A stretch of DNA of 64,000 nucleotides from Streptomyces spongiicola. Its GTDB lineage: Bacteria; Actinomycetota; Actinomycetes; Streptomycetales; Streptomycetaceae. The notes beneath the pieces were generated by a model. That model had not been told where the DNA came from and did not search any database. It saw only the letters and a list, made by a program, of their open reading frames with translations. The stretch spans positions 3,863,001 through 3,927,000 of the forward strand of contig NZ_CP029254.1 in the NCBI RefSeq assembly GCF_003122365.1. Reading direction: 5' to 3'. Positions 31,244-39,550 of the stretch are shown here, one piece after another. A program made the position numbers and the translations under genes. Within the stretch, counting starts at the first letter, position 1. Every line of letters starts with the position of its first letter.

Positions 31244-32067
31244 GCGGTCCGCGGTCCCGGCAACGTCAGCGACCACGCTCCGGGGCGAAGGGTCCAGGTC
31301 CGGTTCCGGACCGGTCCGGCGACGAGCGCGTCGGCGCGGTAGCGGAAGTCGGCACCGGAGACGGTGACCACCTTGGCCGTCGTCCGCACGGTGCCCGAGC
31401 CGGATCCGCGGCTCACGGTCACCTCCGCCGCGCCGTCGGCCGCCCGGACGCGTACGTCCTCGACCGGATCGTCCAGATCGCTCAGCAGCAGCCCGTCCGC
31501 CTCCACCCGCAGCCGGTGCCGTGCGCCCGGCGGTCCCTGCGGAACGGGACGGACCAGGGTGCGGATCAGCGAGCGGCAGGCACGCCACACCGAGCCGGCC
31601 TGCTCCGCCGACCCGTCGGCGGCCGCGGTGGCCGCACCGGCCGGGATGCGCAGATCGGCCAGCACCACTCCGTCGCTGTCGTCGGCCAGCAGGTCCAGCC
31701 GGTGCGCGGCCCCGTCGAGGACCGCGCGGGCGGCGGCCACCGCACCGGTCGGCACGCCCAGCGAGCGGGCCGTCTCCAACGAACCGCCGGCCCCGACCGG
31801 GACCAGCGACAGGGCCTCGTCGGCGAGCTCCCGAGCCTGGTGCAGCAGGCCCACGGCGCGCAGCAGCGTCCGGTCGTCACCGATCACCACGGGCCGCCGG
31901 GAACCCCTGCGGGCGAGGGCACGGGAAAACTCCTTGGGTCCGTCTGGCAGGCAGATCTTCGCCGCCGACCCGGCACACAGCACATCTTTCGCGATACGCA
32001 CGGACTCACCGTCGAAACGGCGGGCGACCGGGTCGATGACCACCAGGAGCTGGTCGGGAGCCGACAC
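31234..32067 (-). CDS. DagK-like (diacylglycerol kinase fold) protein, degenerate active site
   Basis: A 277-residue protein with the layout of a DagK/lipid kinase catalytic domain: LLVVIDPVARRFDG, then GDDRTLLRAVGLLHQ where GGDGT is expected, then VPVGAGGSLETARSLGVP where the family has PxGTGNDLAR, and a C-terminal beta-sandwich (VEADGLLLSDLDDPVEDVRV). Both nucleotide-binding glycine motifs are altered, so kinase activity is doubtful. GTG at 32067 with AGGAAGG upstream; a longer start at 32100 overlaps the purA leader. It is divergent from purA; DagK-like genes next to purA recur in Streptomyces. Confidence 0.7.
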   Translation of the reverse strand: MSAPDQLLVVIDPVARRFDGESVRIAKDVLCAGSAAKICLPDGPKEFSRALARRGSRRPVVIGDDRTLLRAVGLLHQARELADEALSLVPVGAGGSLETARSLGVPTGAVAAARAVLDGAAHRLDLLADDSDGVVLADLRIPAGAATAAADGSAEQAGSVWRACRSLIRTLVRPVPQGPPGARHRLRVEADGLLLSDLDDPVEDVRVRAADGAAEVTVSRGSGSGTVRTTAKVVTVSGADFRYRADALVAGPVRNRTWTLRPGAWSLTLPGPRTAGE

Positions 32068-32090
32068 CTCGGTCCTTCCTCGGGTAGCAT
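32061..32090 (+). promoter_or_regulatory. Candidate purA promoter
   Basis: CCGACA and TAGCAT separated by 18 bp, with a start expected near 32097 immediately before a strong hairpin. It lies inside the first codons of the divergent DagK-like gene. Confidence 0.4.
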
Positions 32091-32101
32091 CTTTGTGCAA
32101 G

Positions 32102-32129
32102 AGCCCCTTGCGCTATTGCGCCAGGGGCT
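32102..32129 (+). terminator. Hairpin in the purA leader
   Basis: AGCCCCTtGCGC-TATT-GCGCcAGGGGCT: 11 base pairs with one mismatch and a 4-base loop. It sits at the very 5' end of the predicted purA transcript, 80 bp before the start codon. It could be an attenuator, a block to upstream transcription, or a stabilising 5' structure. Confidence 0.55.
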
Positions 32130-32208
32130 TCGTCTATTCCGGGGCACACCGGTTGGCGGCTCAGGCCCCCGACCATGGACATGCCCCGCCCGGAAGGGGT
32201 GTACGCCT

Positions 32209-33492
32209 GTGCCCGCACTTGTGCTGCTCGGTGCTCAGTGGGGTGACGAAGGCAAGGGAAAGGCCACCGACCTCCTCGGTGGATCCGTGGACTACGTGGT
32301 GCGTTACCAGGGTGGCAACAACGCCGGCCACACCGTGGTGGTCGGTGACCAGAAGTATGCGCTCCACCTCCTCCCTTCCGGAATCCTCTCGCCGGGATGC
32401 ACCCCGGTCATCGGCAACGGCGTCGTCGTCGACCCGGCGGTCCTGCTCTCCGAGCTGAGCGGGCTGAACGACCGCGGAGTCGACACGTCCAAGCTTCTGA
32501 TCAGCGGAAACGCCCATCTGATCACCTCGTACAATGTCACGCTCGACAAGGTGACGGAGCGCTTCCTCGGCAAGCGCAAGATCGGCACCACCGGCCGCGG
32601 TATCGGCCCGACCTACGCCGATAAGATCAACCGTGTCGGCATCCGGGTCCAGGACCTGTACGACGAGTCGATCCTGACGCAGAAGGTCGAGGCGGCGCTG
32701 GAGCAGAAGAACCAGCTCCTGGCCAAGGTCTTCAACCGCCGTGCCATCGAGTCCGGCCGCGTCGTCGAGGAGCTGCTCGGCTACGGCGACCAGATCCGGC
32801 CGTACGTCGCGGACACCACGCTGGTCCTGAACAACGCCCTGGACGAGGGCAGGGTCGTCCTCTTCGAGGGCGGCCAGGGCACCCTCCTGGACGTGGACCA
32901 CGGCACGTACCCCTTCGTCACCTCCTCGAACCCGACGGCCGGTGGCGCCTGCACCGGCGCGGGCGTCGGCCCGACGAAGATCAGCCGGGTCATCGGCATC
33001 CTCAAGGCCTACACGACCCGGGTCGGCGCGGGCCCGTTCCCGACGGAGCTGTTCGACGAGGACGGCGAGGCGCTGCGCCGTATCGGCGGCGAGCGCGGTG
33101 TCACCACCGGCCGCGACCGCCGCTGCGGCTGGTTCGACGCGGTCATCGCCCGCTACGCCACCCGCGTCAACGGCCTGACCGACTTCTTCCTGACCAAGCT
33201 CGACGTGCTGACCGGCTGGGAGCAGATCCCCGTCTGCGTCGCGTACGAGATCGACGGGGAGCGCGTCGAGGAGCTGCCGTACTCGCAGACCGACTTCCAC
33301 CACGCGAAGCCCGTCTACGAGTTCCTGCCGGGCTGGTCCGAGGACATCACCAAGGCCAAGACCTTCGCCGACCTGCCGAAGAACGCTCAGGGCTATGTGC
33401 GGGCACTGGAGGAGATGTCCGGGGCGCCGATCTCCGCGATCGGTGTCGGCCCGGGCCGGGACGAGACGATCGAGATCAACTCGTTCCTGTAG
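32209..33492 (+). CDS. purA: Adenylosuccinate synthetase
   Basis: The GTP-dependent enzyme joining IMP and aspartate, the first committed step to AMP. 427 residues, normal length. Motifs: LLGAQWGDEGKGKATDLL (P-loop with catalytic Asp), YQGGNNAGHTVV (catalytic His), GTTGRGIGPTYADK, LFEGGQGTLLDVDHGTYPFVTSSNP, TTGRDRRCGWFD and the C-terminal GVGPGRDETIEI. GTG at 32209 with GGAAGGGG 9 bases upstream. A strong hairpin precedes it in the leader and another follows the stop, so it appears monocistronic. Confidence 0.97.
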   Translation: MPALVLLGAQWGDEGKGKATDLLGGSVDYVVRYQGGNNAGHTVVVGDQKYALHLLPSGILSPGCTPVIGNGVVVDPAVLLSELSGLNDRGVDTSKLLISGNAHLITSYNVTLDKVTERFLGKRKIGTTGRGIGPTYADKINRVGIRVQDLYDESILTQKVEAALEQKNQLLAKVFNRRAIESGRVVEELLGYGDQIRPYVADTTLVLNNALDEGRVVLFEGGQGTLLDVDHGTYPFVTSSNPTAGGACTGAGVGPTKISRVIGILKAYTTRVGAGPFPTELFDEDGEALRRIGGERGVTTGRDRRCGWFDAVIARYATRVNGLTDFFLTKLDVLTGWEQIPVCVAYEIDGERVEELPYSQTDFHHAKPVYEFLPGWSEDITKAKTFADLPKNAQGYVRALEEMSGAPISAIGVGPGRDETIEINSFL

Positions 33493-33527
33493 GCCCGGAG
33501 GGCCGCGCAGGGCGGCCCGCTGCCGTA

Positions 33528-33570
33528 CGGCCCGTGGCCGGTGAGCCGAGCGCTCGCCGACCACGGGCCG
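33528..33570 (+). terminator. Hairpin terminator of purA
   Basis: CGGCCCGTGGcCGG pairs with CCGaCCACGGGCCG (one mismatch) across a 15-base loop, 35 bp after the stop codon. Confidence 0.65.
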
Positions 33571-33749
33571 TTCCCTTACCCGTTCCGGTTCCGGTACCCG
33601 TTCCCGTACCCATGCGTTGCCCCGCCGCCGCGGGTGACCCGAGATCCGCCCCCGGTTCCACCGCTGTGCCGAGGCTTCCCCCTGAGCCTCGGTCCCAGCG
33701 CCGCGCCCCGGCCCACCTCCCGCACCCGCTGCTCCAGCAATCTCCCGCA

Positions 33750-33830
33750 CCCGCGGCTCACGGCTTCCTTCGCTCAGGTCCTCCCGCGGCTCACGGCTTC
33801 CTTCGCTCAGGTCCTCCCGCGGCTCACGGG
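33750..33830. repeat. Tandem 33-bp repeats
   Basis: Two and a half copies of CCCGCGGCTCACGGCTTCCT plus TCGCTCAGGTCCT at 33750, 33783 and 33816. Upstream, 33571-33620 has repeated CGTTCCGGT/CGTTCCCGT words. No gene between purA and the MFS remnant. Confidence 0.8.
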
Positions 33831-34562
33831 CTTCCCCTGCCCGCGTCCCTTCTCCCGGCTCACGTCCGCATCCTGCCGAGCGCCACGGCGACGGCCAGGT
33901 ACGGAAGGGCGAGCAGGGCGAAGACGGTGCCGTGCGAAGCGTGCAGGGACAGCCCCGCGTACGCCCCGAACACCAGCAGGGTGCTGAGCCCGGTGCCGAG
34001 CCCCGCGAGGGAGGTCACGGTGGCCCGGCTCGGGCCCTTGATCACCTCCTGCAAACGGGCGTCGGCCAGTACGTCGACCAGCTGGAACACCAGGAACCCC
34101 GCCCCCACCAGTACGAACCCGCCGGGACCGCCGCTCAGCGCGCCCACCGAGAGGGCCACCGAGCCCGCCGCGACGGCGGCCCCGAGAGCCGGTCCGGGGA
34201 GCCGCTCGCCCAGCCCCACCAGCAGTGACCCGAGCGTCACTCCCACCCAGACCACCAGCACCAGCAGGGGGACCGTCGCCGTCGCGGCACCGGTGGCGGC
34301 GGCCAGCAGCGGCACGTACTCGTCGAGCGCGCCCCAGACCGAGCTGACGACGACGGACAGCAGCAGCGCGCGCCGCACGCGACTGCTCCCACGCACCTCG
34401 GCGAGCCCCGCCCGCAGGGCCGCCGCGTAGGTGCCGCGGACGGCCCGGCGCCTCACCGACTTCACCGACTTCACCGATTCCGCCGATTCCGCCGATTCCG
34501 CCGACTTCACCGAGTCGGCTTGCTCCAAGGACTTCGAGGATTTCGCTGACTTAGCTGACTTA

Positions 34563-35436
34563 GAGCGCGTCTCACGTGGCGTGAGTTGGATGCGGCATGA
34601 TGCCTGGCCATGGGTGTCGGTCTGTCACAGCGGTTGGTTCCTGACGAACTCTGGGCACTGGTTGCTCCGTTGCTTCCGCCTTTCGCGTCACGTCCGCAGG
34701 GCGGTGGGACCGCCCCGTGCGACGAGCGGGCCGTGTTCACCGCTGTGGTGTACGTGCTGACCAGCGGGTGCGCATGGCGGCATCTTCCCGAGACATTCGA
34801 GGTGTCTCCCGCTACGGCGCACCGCCGGTTCTCCGCCTGGACCGAGGCTGGGCTCTGGAGACGGTTGCACCGGGCGGTCCTGGACGAACTCGGTGCCCGC
34901 GGTGAAGTGGACTGGACCTCGGCGATCGTGGATGCGGCCTCGGTGCGCGCGAAAAGGGGGGATCGCTGACCGGGCGCAATCCGGTCGACCGGGGCAAGAA
35001 GGGCAGCAAGCTGCACGTCCTGTCCGACGCCCAGGGATTACCCCTGGCGCTGGGTGTGTCCGGGGCGAACGTCCATGACAGCCAGGCTCTGCTGCCGCTG
35101 GTCCTGGGCATACCCGCGATCCGGTCGCGGCGTGGGCCGCGCCGACGCCGACCCGGCAAGCTCCGCGCGGACAAGGCCTACCACTCCACCGAGCACCTGA
35201 GGTGGCTGCGCAGCCGCGGCATCGTCCCGCGCATCGCCCGCCCGGGCATCGAGTCCAGCGAGCGACTTGGCCGGCACCGCTGGAAGATCGAACGGTCGAT
35301 CTCCTGGCTCTTCGGCTACCGCCGCCTCACCGTCCGGTACGAGCGGAAGGGCTCGCACTTTCTCGGCTTCCTCGGACTCGCAGCCGCACTGACCTGCTAC
35401 AAGAAGCTGACCCAACCCGCCACGTGAGACGCGCTC
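34563..35436 (+). mobile_element. IS5 family (IS427-like) insertion sequence
   Basis: 874 bp with perfect 19-bp terminal inverted repeats (GAGCGCGTCTCACGTGGCG at 34563-34581, inverted at 35418-35436) and a 3-bp TTA target duplication (34560-34562 and 35437-35439). It carries a two-frame transposase. Everything needed for movement looks intact, so the insertion is recent. Confidence 0.92.
34610..35427 (+). CDS. IS5/IS427-type transposase, made by -1 frameshift
   Basis: Frame A (34610-34969, 119 residues) has the N-terminal domain LVPDELWALVAPLLPP...GGGTAPCDERAVFTAVVYVLTSGCAWRHLP and the first DDE aspartate (IVDAASVRAKR). Frame B continues to 35427 with GRNPVDRGKKGSKLHVLSDAQG, GANVHDSQ (second Asp), ADKAYHS and RWKIERSISWL (Glu). 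The two are linked by a -1 slip at the A4G6 run 34952-34961, the usual programmed frameshift of this IS group. The ATG at 34610 lies 47 bp inside the left end. Confidence 0.88.
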
Positions 35437-36298
35437 TTAGCTGACTTAGCTGACTTAGCTGACTTCGTACGGAGGGCGGTGGGGACGCGGTGTTCGGGCA
35501 GGGCCGTGCCGACGGCGGCGCACAGCAGACAGGCGGTGACGCTGGCGGCCCCGACCAGCAGTTCGCCGCCCCGGGCGAAGGCGGGCGCCGCCGCGGCGGT
35601 GGCCGCGGCGGTCGTGGCCATGCTCACCGCGGCGGCGCGGCCCATGACCCGGGCGTAACGGGAAGCGGCGCCGAGGCGTTCGAGTTCGTCGTGCACCAGG
35701 GCCTCCACGGCTCCGGAGCGCAGCCCGCCGCCGACACCCCACAGCGCGAAACCGGCGGCGTACGCGCCATAGGAGGGGATCAGCACCCACAGGGCGAACC
35801 CGGCCGCCGTGAGCAGCGGTCCGACGGCCGTCATCAACCGGCGCGACACGACGTCGGCCCAGACGCCCGACGGGACCTCGACCAGCAGAGCGGTCAGTGA
35901 CCACAGGGCGAACAGGGACGAGATCTCCGCGGTGTCCAGGCCGTGTTCGGCGAACAGCAGTGCGTAGAGGGGGTAGAGCAGGACGAAGTCCTCGAGTCCC
36001 GCGTACAGGTAGAGCGTTCGCTCCAGTCGGCGTACGCCGGGATCGAGCGGGGCCGGGGACGAGGCCGGGGCCGGGGACGGGGACGGCTCCGGGGGCGGGT
36101 CCGGGCAGGGCGGAGTGACGGGCATGGAGGTGGTCCTTCTGCGGAACGGACGGGGACGCCGGGTGCTCACCGGCCGCGGCGGTCCGCGACAGCCCGTTCC
36201 AGGACCTGCTGCCAGGGGTCAATGTCGTCGGCTCATATGTCCGAGTCTCGCAGAGAAGCGGCGGGGCCGGCGTGACGTTTCCCGGACCGGCAGATCAC

Positions 36299-36329
36299 CT
36301 CCGGTCCGGCCGCCGCTCCCCGCGTCCCG
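36299..36329 (+). repeat. 31-bp direct repeat, copy 1
   Basis: CTCCGGTCCGGCCGCCGCTC and following 11 bases match 37274-37304 at 29 of 31 positions. The pair flanks the IS3 remnant and the DinB gene. Confidence 0.75.
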
Positions 36330-36402
36330 TCCTAGATGATCTGGCTCCGAGTCGGGGCTCCTGGCCTGCGGCGACCAGTTCAGCTGAGACGCTGAGATGC
36401 TG

Positions 36403-36492
36403 GGAATCTCAGGTGATGTGGTCCCGCCCGTCGAATACGAAGCCAACTACTACACCGAACTCACGAAACGCCAGGTCACAACCACAACCTGA
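36403..36492 (+). pseudogene. C-terminal remnant of an IS3-family transposase
   Basis: The plus-strand frame reads GDVVPPVEYEANYYTELTK and ends at TGA 36490, the characteristic last residues of IS3-type OrfB integrase proteins. Nothing of the catalytic core remains upstream. A fossil of an older insertion. Confidence 0.65.
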
Positions 36493-36542
36493 GTTCTCTA
36501 CCGAACCCGGGGCGGTTCAGTTCTACTCGGCCTGGCTCGAGG

Positions 36543-37136
36543 TCACGCGTCGTGGCTGGCTTCCTGAGCCACGCGCTCCAGCCGGCTTCGGTGGTTCTCC
36601 CACCACGCCGAGTCGCCCGGCGGCATGCTGTCGTTGCCCTCGTTCATGCCGACGGCACCGTCTATGAGCTCCCGGAGGATATCGGCGTGCCCGGCGTGCC
36701 GGTGCGTATCGGCGATCACTCGCACCACGGCATGATGCAACGTCACCTCGTCCCTGCCGTTTGGCCACCACGGCACCCTGCCAGTCGTGTCCAGCGCCAG
36801 CGCGTCGATTGTCGCGTCCGCGTGAACCCACGCCCGGCGGTAGAGCTCCACGATGTACTTGCGTGACTCATCGGCGGTGGCCCACATATCCGCGTTGGAC
36901 TCCGCACCGTCATCGAGCCAGGGCAGCGGCTCGCCGGACGGTCGCCCGAAGGTGTCGCCGAGGTAGCCCAGTTCCACACTGGCCACGTGTTTCACCAGGC
37001 CCAGGAGGTTCGTCCCCGTCGGCGTCAGCGGGCGGCGGATGTCGTACTCCGAGAGCCCTTCGAGCTTCCACAGCAGGGCATCACGGGCGGACTGCAAGTA
37101 GAAGTGAAGGTCAGTCTTGACATCTGATGCGGTCAT
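36543..37136 (-). CDS. DinB-family (DUF664) protein
   Basis: A 197-residue four-helix-bundle protein: KTDLHFYLQSARDALLWKLEGLSEYDIRRPLTPTGTNLLGLVKHVASVELGYLGDTFG is the typical DinB/DUF664 first half, with the metal-binding histidines expected at KHVASVE, and in VTLHHAVVRVIADTHRHAGHADILRELIDG. Relatives include mycothiol- or bacillithiol-dependent transferases, so a thiol-dependent detoxifying role is possible but unproven. ATG at 37136; a longer frame upstream lacks a ribosome site. Codon use is a little less GC-biased than in the core genes, and the gene lies between 31-bp direct repeats, consistent with acquisition. Confidence 0.85.
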   Translation of the reverse strand: MTASDVKTDLHFYLQSARDALLWKLEGLSEYDIRRPLTPTGTNLLGLVKHVASVELGYLGDTFGRPSGEPLPWLDDGAESNADMWATADESRKYIVELYRRAWVHADATIDALALDTTGRVPWWPNGRDEVTLHHAVVRVIADTHRHAGHADILRELIDGAVGMNEGNDSMPPGDSAWWENHRSRLERVAQEASHDA

Positions 37137-37273
37137 GCCGCCAGTCTGTTGCACGCGCGATCTTTGTCCACCGCCTTTTGCACCGCTCGCGGCGAACCAG
37201 GTCATCTGACACGACGAGCGAATCGGACCGGATCACTTGAGACAGGGACCAGATCGACAGAGACGGGACACTC

Positions 37274-37304
37274 CTCCGGTTCGGCCGCCGCTCCCCGCGT
37301 TCCG
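37274..37304 (+). repeat. 31-bp direct repeat, copy 2
   Basis: Partner of 36299-36329, 975 bp away, two mismatches. The rest of 37137-37415 has no gene. Confidence 0.75.
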
Positions 37305-37415
37305 CCTGCCGGGCGGGCAGGCGGGGTGTCCTCTGACATCGAACCTGGACCGATTGCCAACGAAGTTGGTCCGACTTCTGTCCCTACGCGCACAACTGGC
37401 GGGTGACGGGCCTGC

Positions 37416-38012
37416 TTATCCTCCTGCCCCCGGCCGATGTCGGGCCCATGGCCGGCGTGCCCGGGGGGCGGGAACCGGCGCTGGGACGGCACCCTCTTGG
37501 AGTACCTCCCGAGCGATGGCCACGAGGGCGACAACCCGTTCCCAGAAAGGGGCGTAGCATTCGTTGAACCGCTGGATCGCGTCCGCTTCGCCCCCGATCA
37601 TGTCCTCCAGCGCCTGGTAGTTGTCGGACGTGGAGCGCCGAAGTCGATCGGCGGCCGCCGCGGCCTCCTGAGGCCCTTCCAACTCCACCACTCGTACGAG
37701 GTGGCGCAGCGTCGCGTACGCGTCGCGCAACCGTAGCCGCAGGTCCTTGAGCGTGGCCGTGCGCGACTCGGGATCCGGGTCTGCGTGGGCGTCGTTGACC
37801 TTCCAGTACAGGTCGCCCATCTTCTGCGCCTGCTCGATGACGTCTGCGTAGGCGGTGCGTCGCGCGGTGCGCCGCTGATCCGCCCGTTGGACCGCCGCCG
37901 TCGTCTCGGCCTGAATCCGGGCGGCACGCGCCGTACCTTGGCTGGACACCCAGCTCGCCACCACCGCGGTGACCGCAGTCAGTACGCCTACCCACAGCGT
38001 GTTGTCGGCCAT
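37416..38012 (-). CDS. Hypothetical protein with N-terminal membrane helix and coiled coil
   Basis: A 198-residue protein beginning MADNTLWVGVLTAVTAVVASWVSSQGTA, one membrane helix, then a long charged helix rich in Ala, Arg, Gln and Glu (AARIQAETTAAVQRADQRRTARRTAYADVIEQAQKMGD) that should form a coiled coil, and a second helical part ending in a Pro/Arg tail. Similar one-helix proteins are widespread in Streptomyces; no function is known. ATG at 38012 (an ATG 9 bp upstream is also possible). The open frame extends far upstream but without membrane-like or conserved sequence, so I exclude it. Confidence 0.7.
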   Translation of the reverse strand: MADNTLWVGVLTAVTAVVASWVSSQGTARAARIQAETTAAVQRADQRRTARRTAYADVIEQAQKMGDLYWKVNDAHADPDPESRTATLKDLRLRLRDAYATLRHLVRVVELEGPQEAAAAADRLRRSTSDNYQALEDMIGGEADAIQRFNECYAPFWERVVALVAIAREVLQEGAVPAPVPAPRARRPWARHRPGAGG

Positions 38013-38364
38013 GGCGCCCATTCTCGGGCCGGGCCCGGACTTTGCGAAGGGCGCGACGGGGCTAGACAGGATCCGAAAGAGGCGACCTGGGTCAGCTCGC
38101 GTGGCAACCCGGTGCTTCTCCGGCTTTCCGGTCCCGCTGGTGAGCAGTGTGCATGAATCGCGTCTGCAAGGCGCTGTATGTCCTCGCCTGCTGCGTGCAC
38201 CGTCGTCGACTTGAAGGGCCATTCCTCGGCGGGTGCCGGTCGTGGATACCAAAGGCCAAACGGAACATGGTCGCCAGATCGGTGCTCTGCCGAGGTCAGG
38301 CCGTATCCGAGGAAGTGTGAGGTCCAACTTCGCTGTCAGAGGGCACGGGGGTTCAGGCCACATC
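38013..38364. other. Upstream region of the chitinase gene
   Basis: 350 bp, less GC-biased than the genes. I see no coding frame. It separates the divergent hypothetical gene from the chitinase operators. Confidence 0.5.
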
Positions 38365-38394
38365 TTGGTCTAGACCTTGACAGGTTCAGACCAT
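38365..38394 (+). promoter_or_regulatory. Chitinase operator direct repeats around a -35 box
   Basis: TTGGTCTAGACCT and GGTTCAGACCAT lie 17 bp apart on one face, and the perfect -35 hexamer TTGACA (38377-38382) sits between and within them. This is the known layout of Streptomyces chi promoters, whose direct repeats match the DasR-type (dre) consensus TGGTCTAGACCA. It predicts induction by chitin and repression by N-acetylglucosamine/glucose control. Confidence 0.8.
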
Positions 38395-38498
38395 TGCTTG
38401 TTCAGTGCTCAACACGCCCCACGGCGACACGACTCGGGAACCCTCCCGCGTGCCTTCAGCCCCGTATCCCCCACCCCTACAGGGAAAGGTCGATCACA

Positions 38499-39383
38499 TT
38501 GTCGCGTCGGATCATCATCCTGCTCGCCGCCTTCGCGGCGGTGCTCGGACTCACCGTCCTCGTCCCCTCGACCGCGTCCGCTGCCGCGTGTGCCGCGGCC
38601 TGGAACCCCTCGTCCGTCTACACGGGCGGCATGACCGCCTCCCACAGCGGCCGCAACTGGCAGGCCAGGTGGTGGACCCAGAACGAGACCCCCGGCTCCG
38701 CCGAGGTCTGGGCCGACCAGGGTGCCTGCGGCGGCGGTGGCGGCAACCCGAACCCGGACCCTTCGGGATTCGTCGTCAGCGAGGCCCAGTTCAACCAGAT
38801 GTTCCCGAACCGGAACGCGTTCTACACGTACAGCGGACTGACCAGCGCCATGAGTGCGTACCCGGCCTTCGCCAAGACCGGCAGCGACACCGTAAGGAAG
38901 CAGGAGGCCGCGGCCTTCCTCGCGAACGTCGCGCACGAGACCGGCGGCCTGGTGCACATCGTCGAGCAGAACACCGCCAACTACCCGCACTACTGCGACC
39001 GCAGCCGGCCCTACGGCTGCCCGGCGGGCCAGGCCGCGTACTACGGCCGCGGCCCGATCCAACTCAGCTGGAACTTCAACTACAAGGCCGCCGGTGACGC
39101 CCTCGGCATCGACCTGCTGGGCAACCCCTGGCGCGTCGAACGGGAGTCGGCCGTCGCCTGGAAGACCGGCCTCTGGTACTGGAACACCCAGAGCGGGCCC
39201 GGCACGATGACCGGCCACAACGCCATGGTCAACCAGGCCGGCTTCGGACACGCGATCCGCTCGATCAACGGCTCCCTGGAGTGCGACGGCAGGAACCCGG
39301 CGCAGGTTCAGAGCCGGGTGAACAACTACCAGCGCTTCACCCAGATCCTGGGCGTGCCCACGGGAGGCAACCTGTACTGCTGA
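38499..39383 (+). CDS. Secreted GH19 chitinase with chitin-binding domain
   Basis: A 294-residue exported endochitinase. Residues 1-29 are a signal peptide (MSRRIIILLAAFAAVLGLTVLVPSTASAA). Residues 30-77 form a CBM5/12-type chitin-binding domain (AAWNPSSVYTGGMTASHSGRNWQARWWTQNETPG), then a Gly/Asn/Pro linker and a GH19 lysozyme-like domain with catalytic glutamate in ANVAHETGGL and the family signature GRGPIQLSWNFNYKAAG. Cysteines (YCDRSRPYGC, final LYC) suit disulphides outside the cell. TTG 38499 has AGGGAAAGG 9 bases upstream. Its promoter has two chitin-response repeats and it is followed by a strong hairpin. Confidence 0.95.
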   Translation: MSRRIIILLAAFAAVLGLTVLVPSTASAAACAAAWNPSSVYTGGMTASHSGRNWQARWWTQNETPGSAEVWADQGACGGGGGNPNPDPSGFVVSEAQFNQMFPNRNAFYTYSGLTSAMSAYPAFAKTGSDTVRKQEAAAFLANVAHETGGLVHIVEQNTANYPHYCDRSRPYGCPAGQAAYYGRGPIQLSWNFNYKAAGDALGIDLLGNPWRVERESAVAWKTGLWYWNTQSGPGTMTGHNAMVNQAGFGHAIRSINGSLECDGRNPAQVQSRVNNYQRFTQILGVPTGGNLYC

Positions 39384-39403
39384 CGCGTCCGGCGGACCGG
39401 CGG

Positions 39404-39429
39404 GAGCGGGCGGCCCACGCCGCCCGCTC
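39404..39429 (+). terminator. Hairpin terminator of the chitinase gene
   Basis: Perfect 11-bp stem GAGCGGGCGGC / GCCGCCCGCTC with a 4-base loop, 20 bp after the stop. Confidence 0.75.
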
Positions 39430-39536
39430 GGCACACTGCCGGGCGGGATCCACGCACGCCGGCGCAGGACGGCTCCGGGCCGGAGGCGCTGGAGCATCGC
39501 ACCCCACCTGCCCGGGGTGGTGTCGTCCGCATCTCG

Positions 39537-39542
39537 TAGGCT
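39537..39542 (+). promoter_or_regulatory. -10 hexamer of the kinase gene
   Basis: TAGGCT, 8 bases before the ATG at 39551; leaderless type. Confidence 0.5.
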
Positions 39543-39550
39543 CGGCGGCC

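Larger units (their letters stand above)
33860..36125 (-). pseudogene. MFS transporter gene interrupted by an IS element
   Basis: The N-terminal half (35437-36125: LYLYAGLEDFVLLYPLYALLF, VEVPSGVWADVVSRRL motif A, six helices) and the C-terminal half (33860-34562: RALLLSVVVSSVWGALDEYVPLL through VALGRMRT) are parts of one major facilitator. They are split by an 874-bp insertion sequence. Removing it with one copy of the TTA duplication restores one open frame of about 462 codons from the ATG at 36125, with no other damage. The join lies in the loop between the two halves, made of Lys-Ser-Ala/Glu-Ser-Ala repeats. The gene is inactive now; substrate unknown. Confidence 0.9.

Noticed and set aside
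31234..31260. CRISPR-like interpretation of the 35-bp repeats at 30998-31243
   Set aside because: The units are directly adjacent with no unique spacers, and no cas genes are present.
38178..38498. In-frame N-terminal extension of the chitinase
   Set aside because: It would place the signal peptide internally and run through the chitin operator repeats; the TTG at 38499 has a proper ribosome site.
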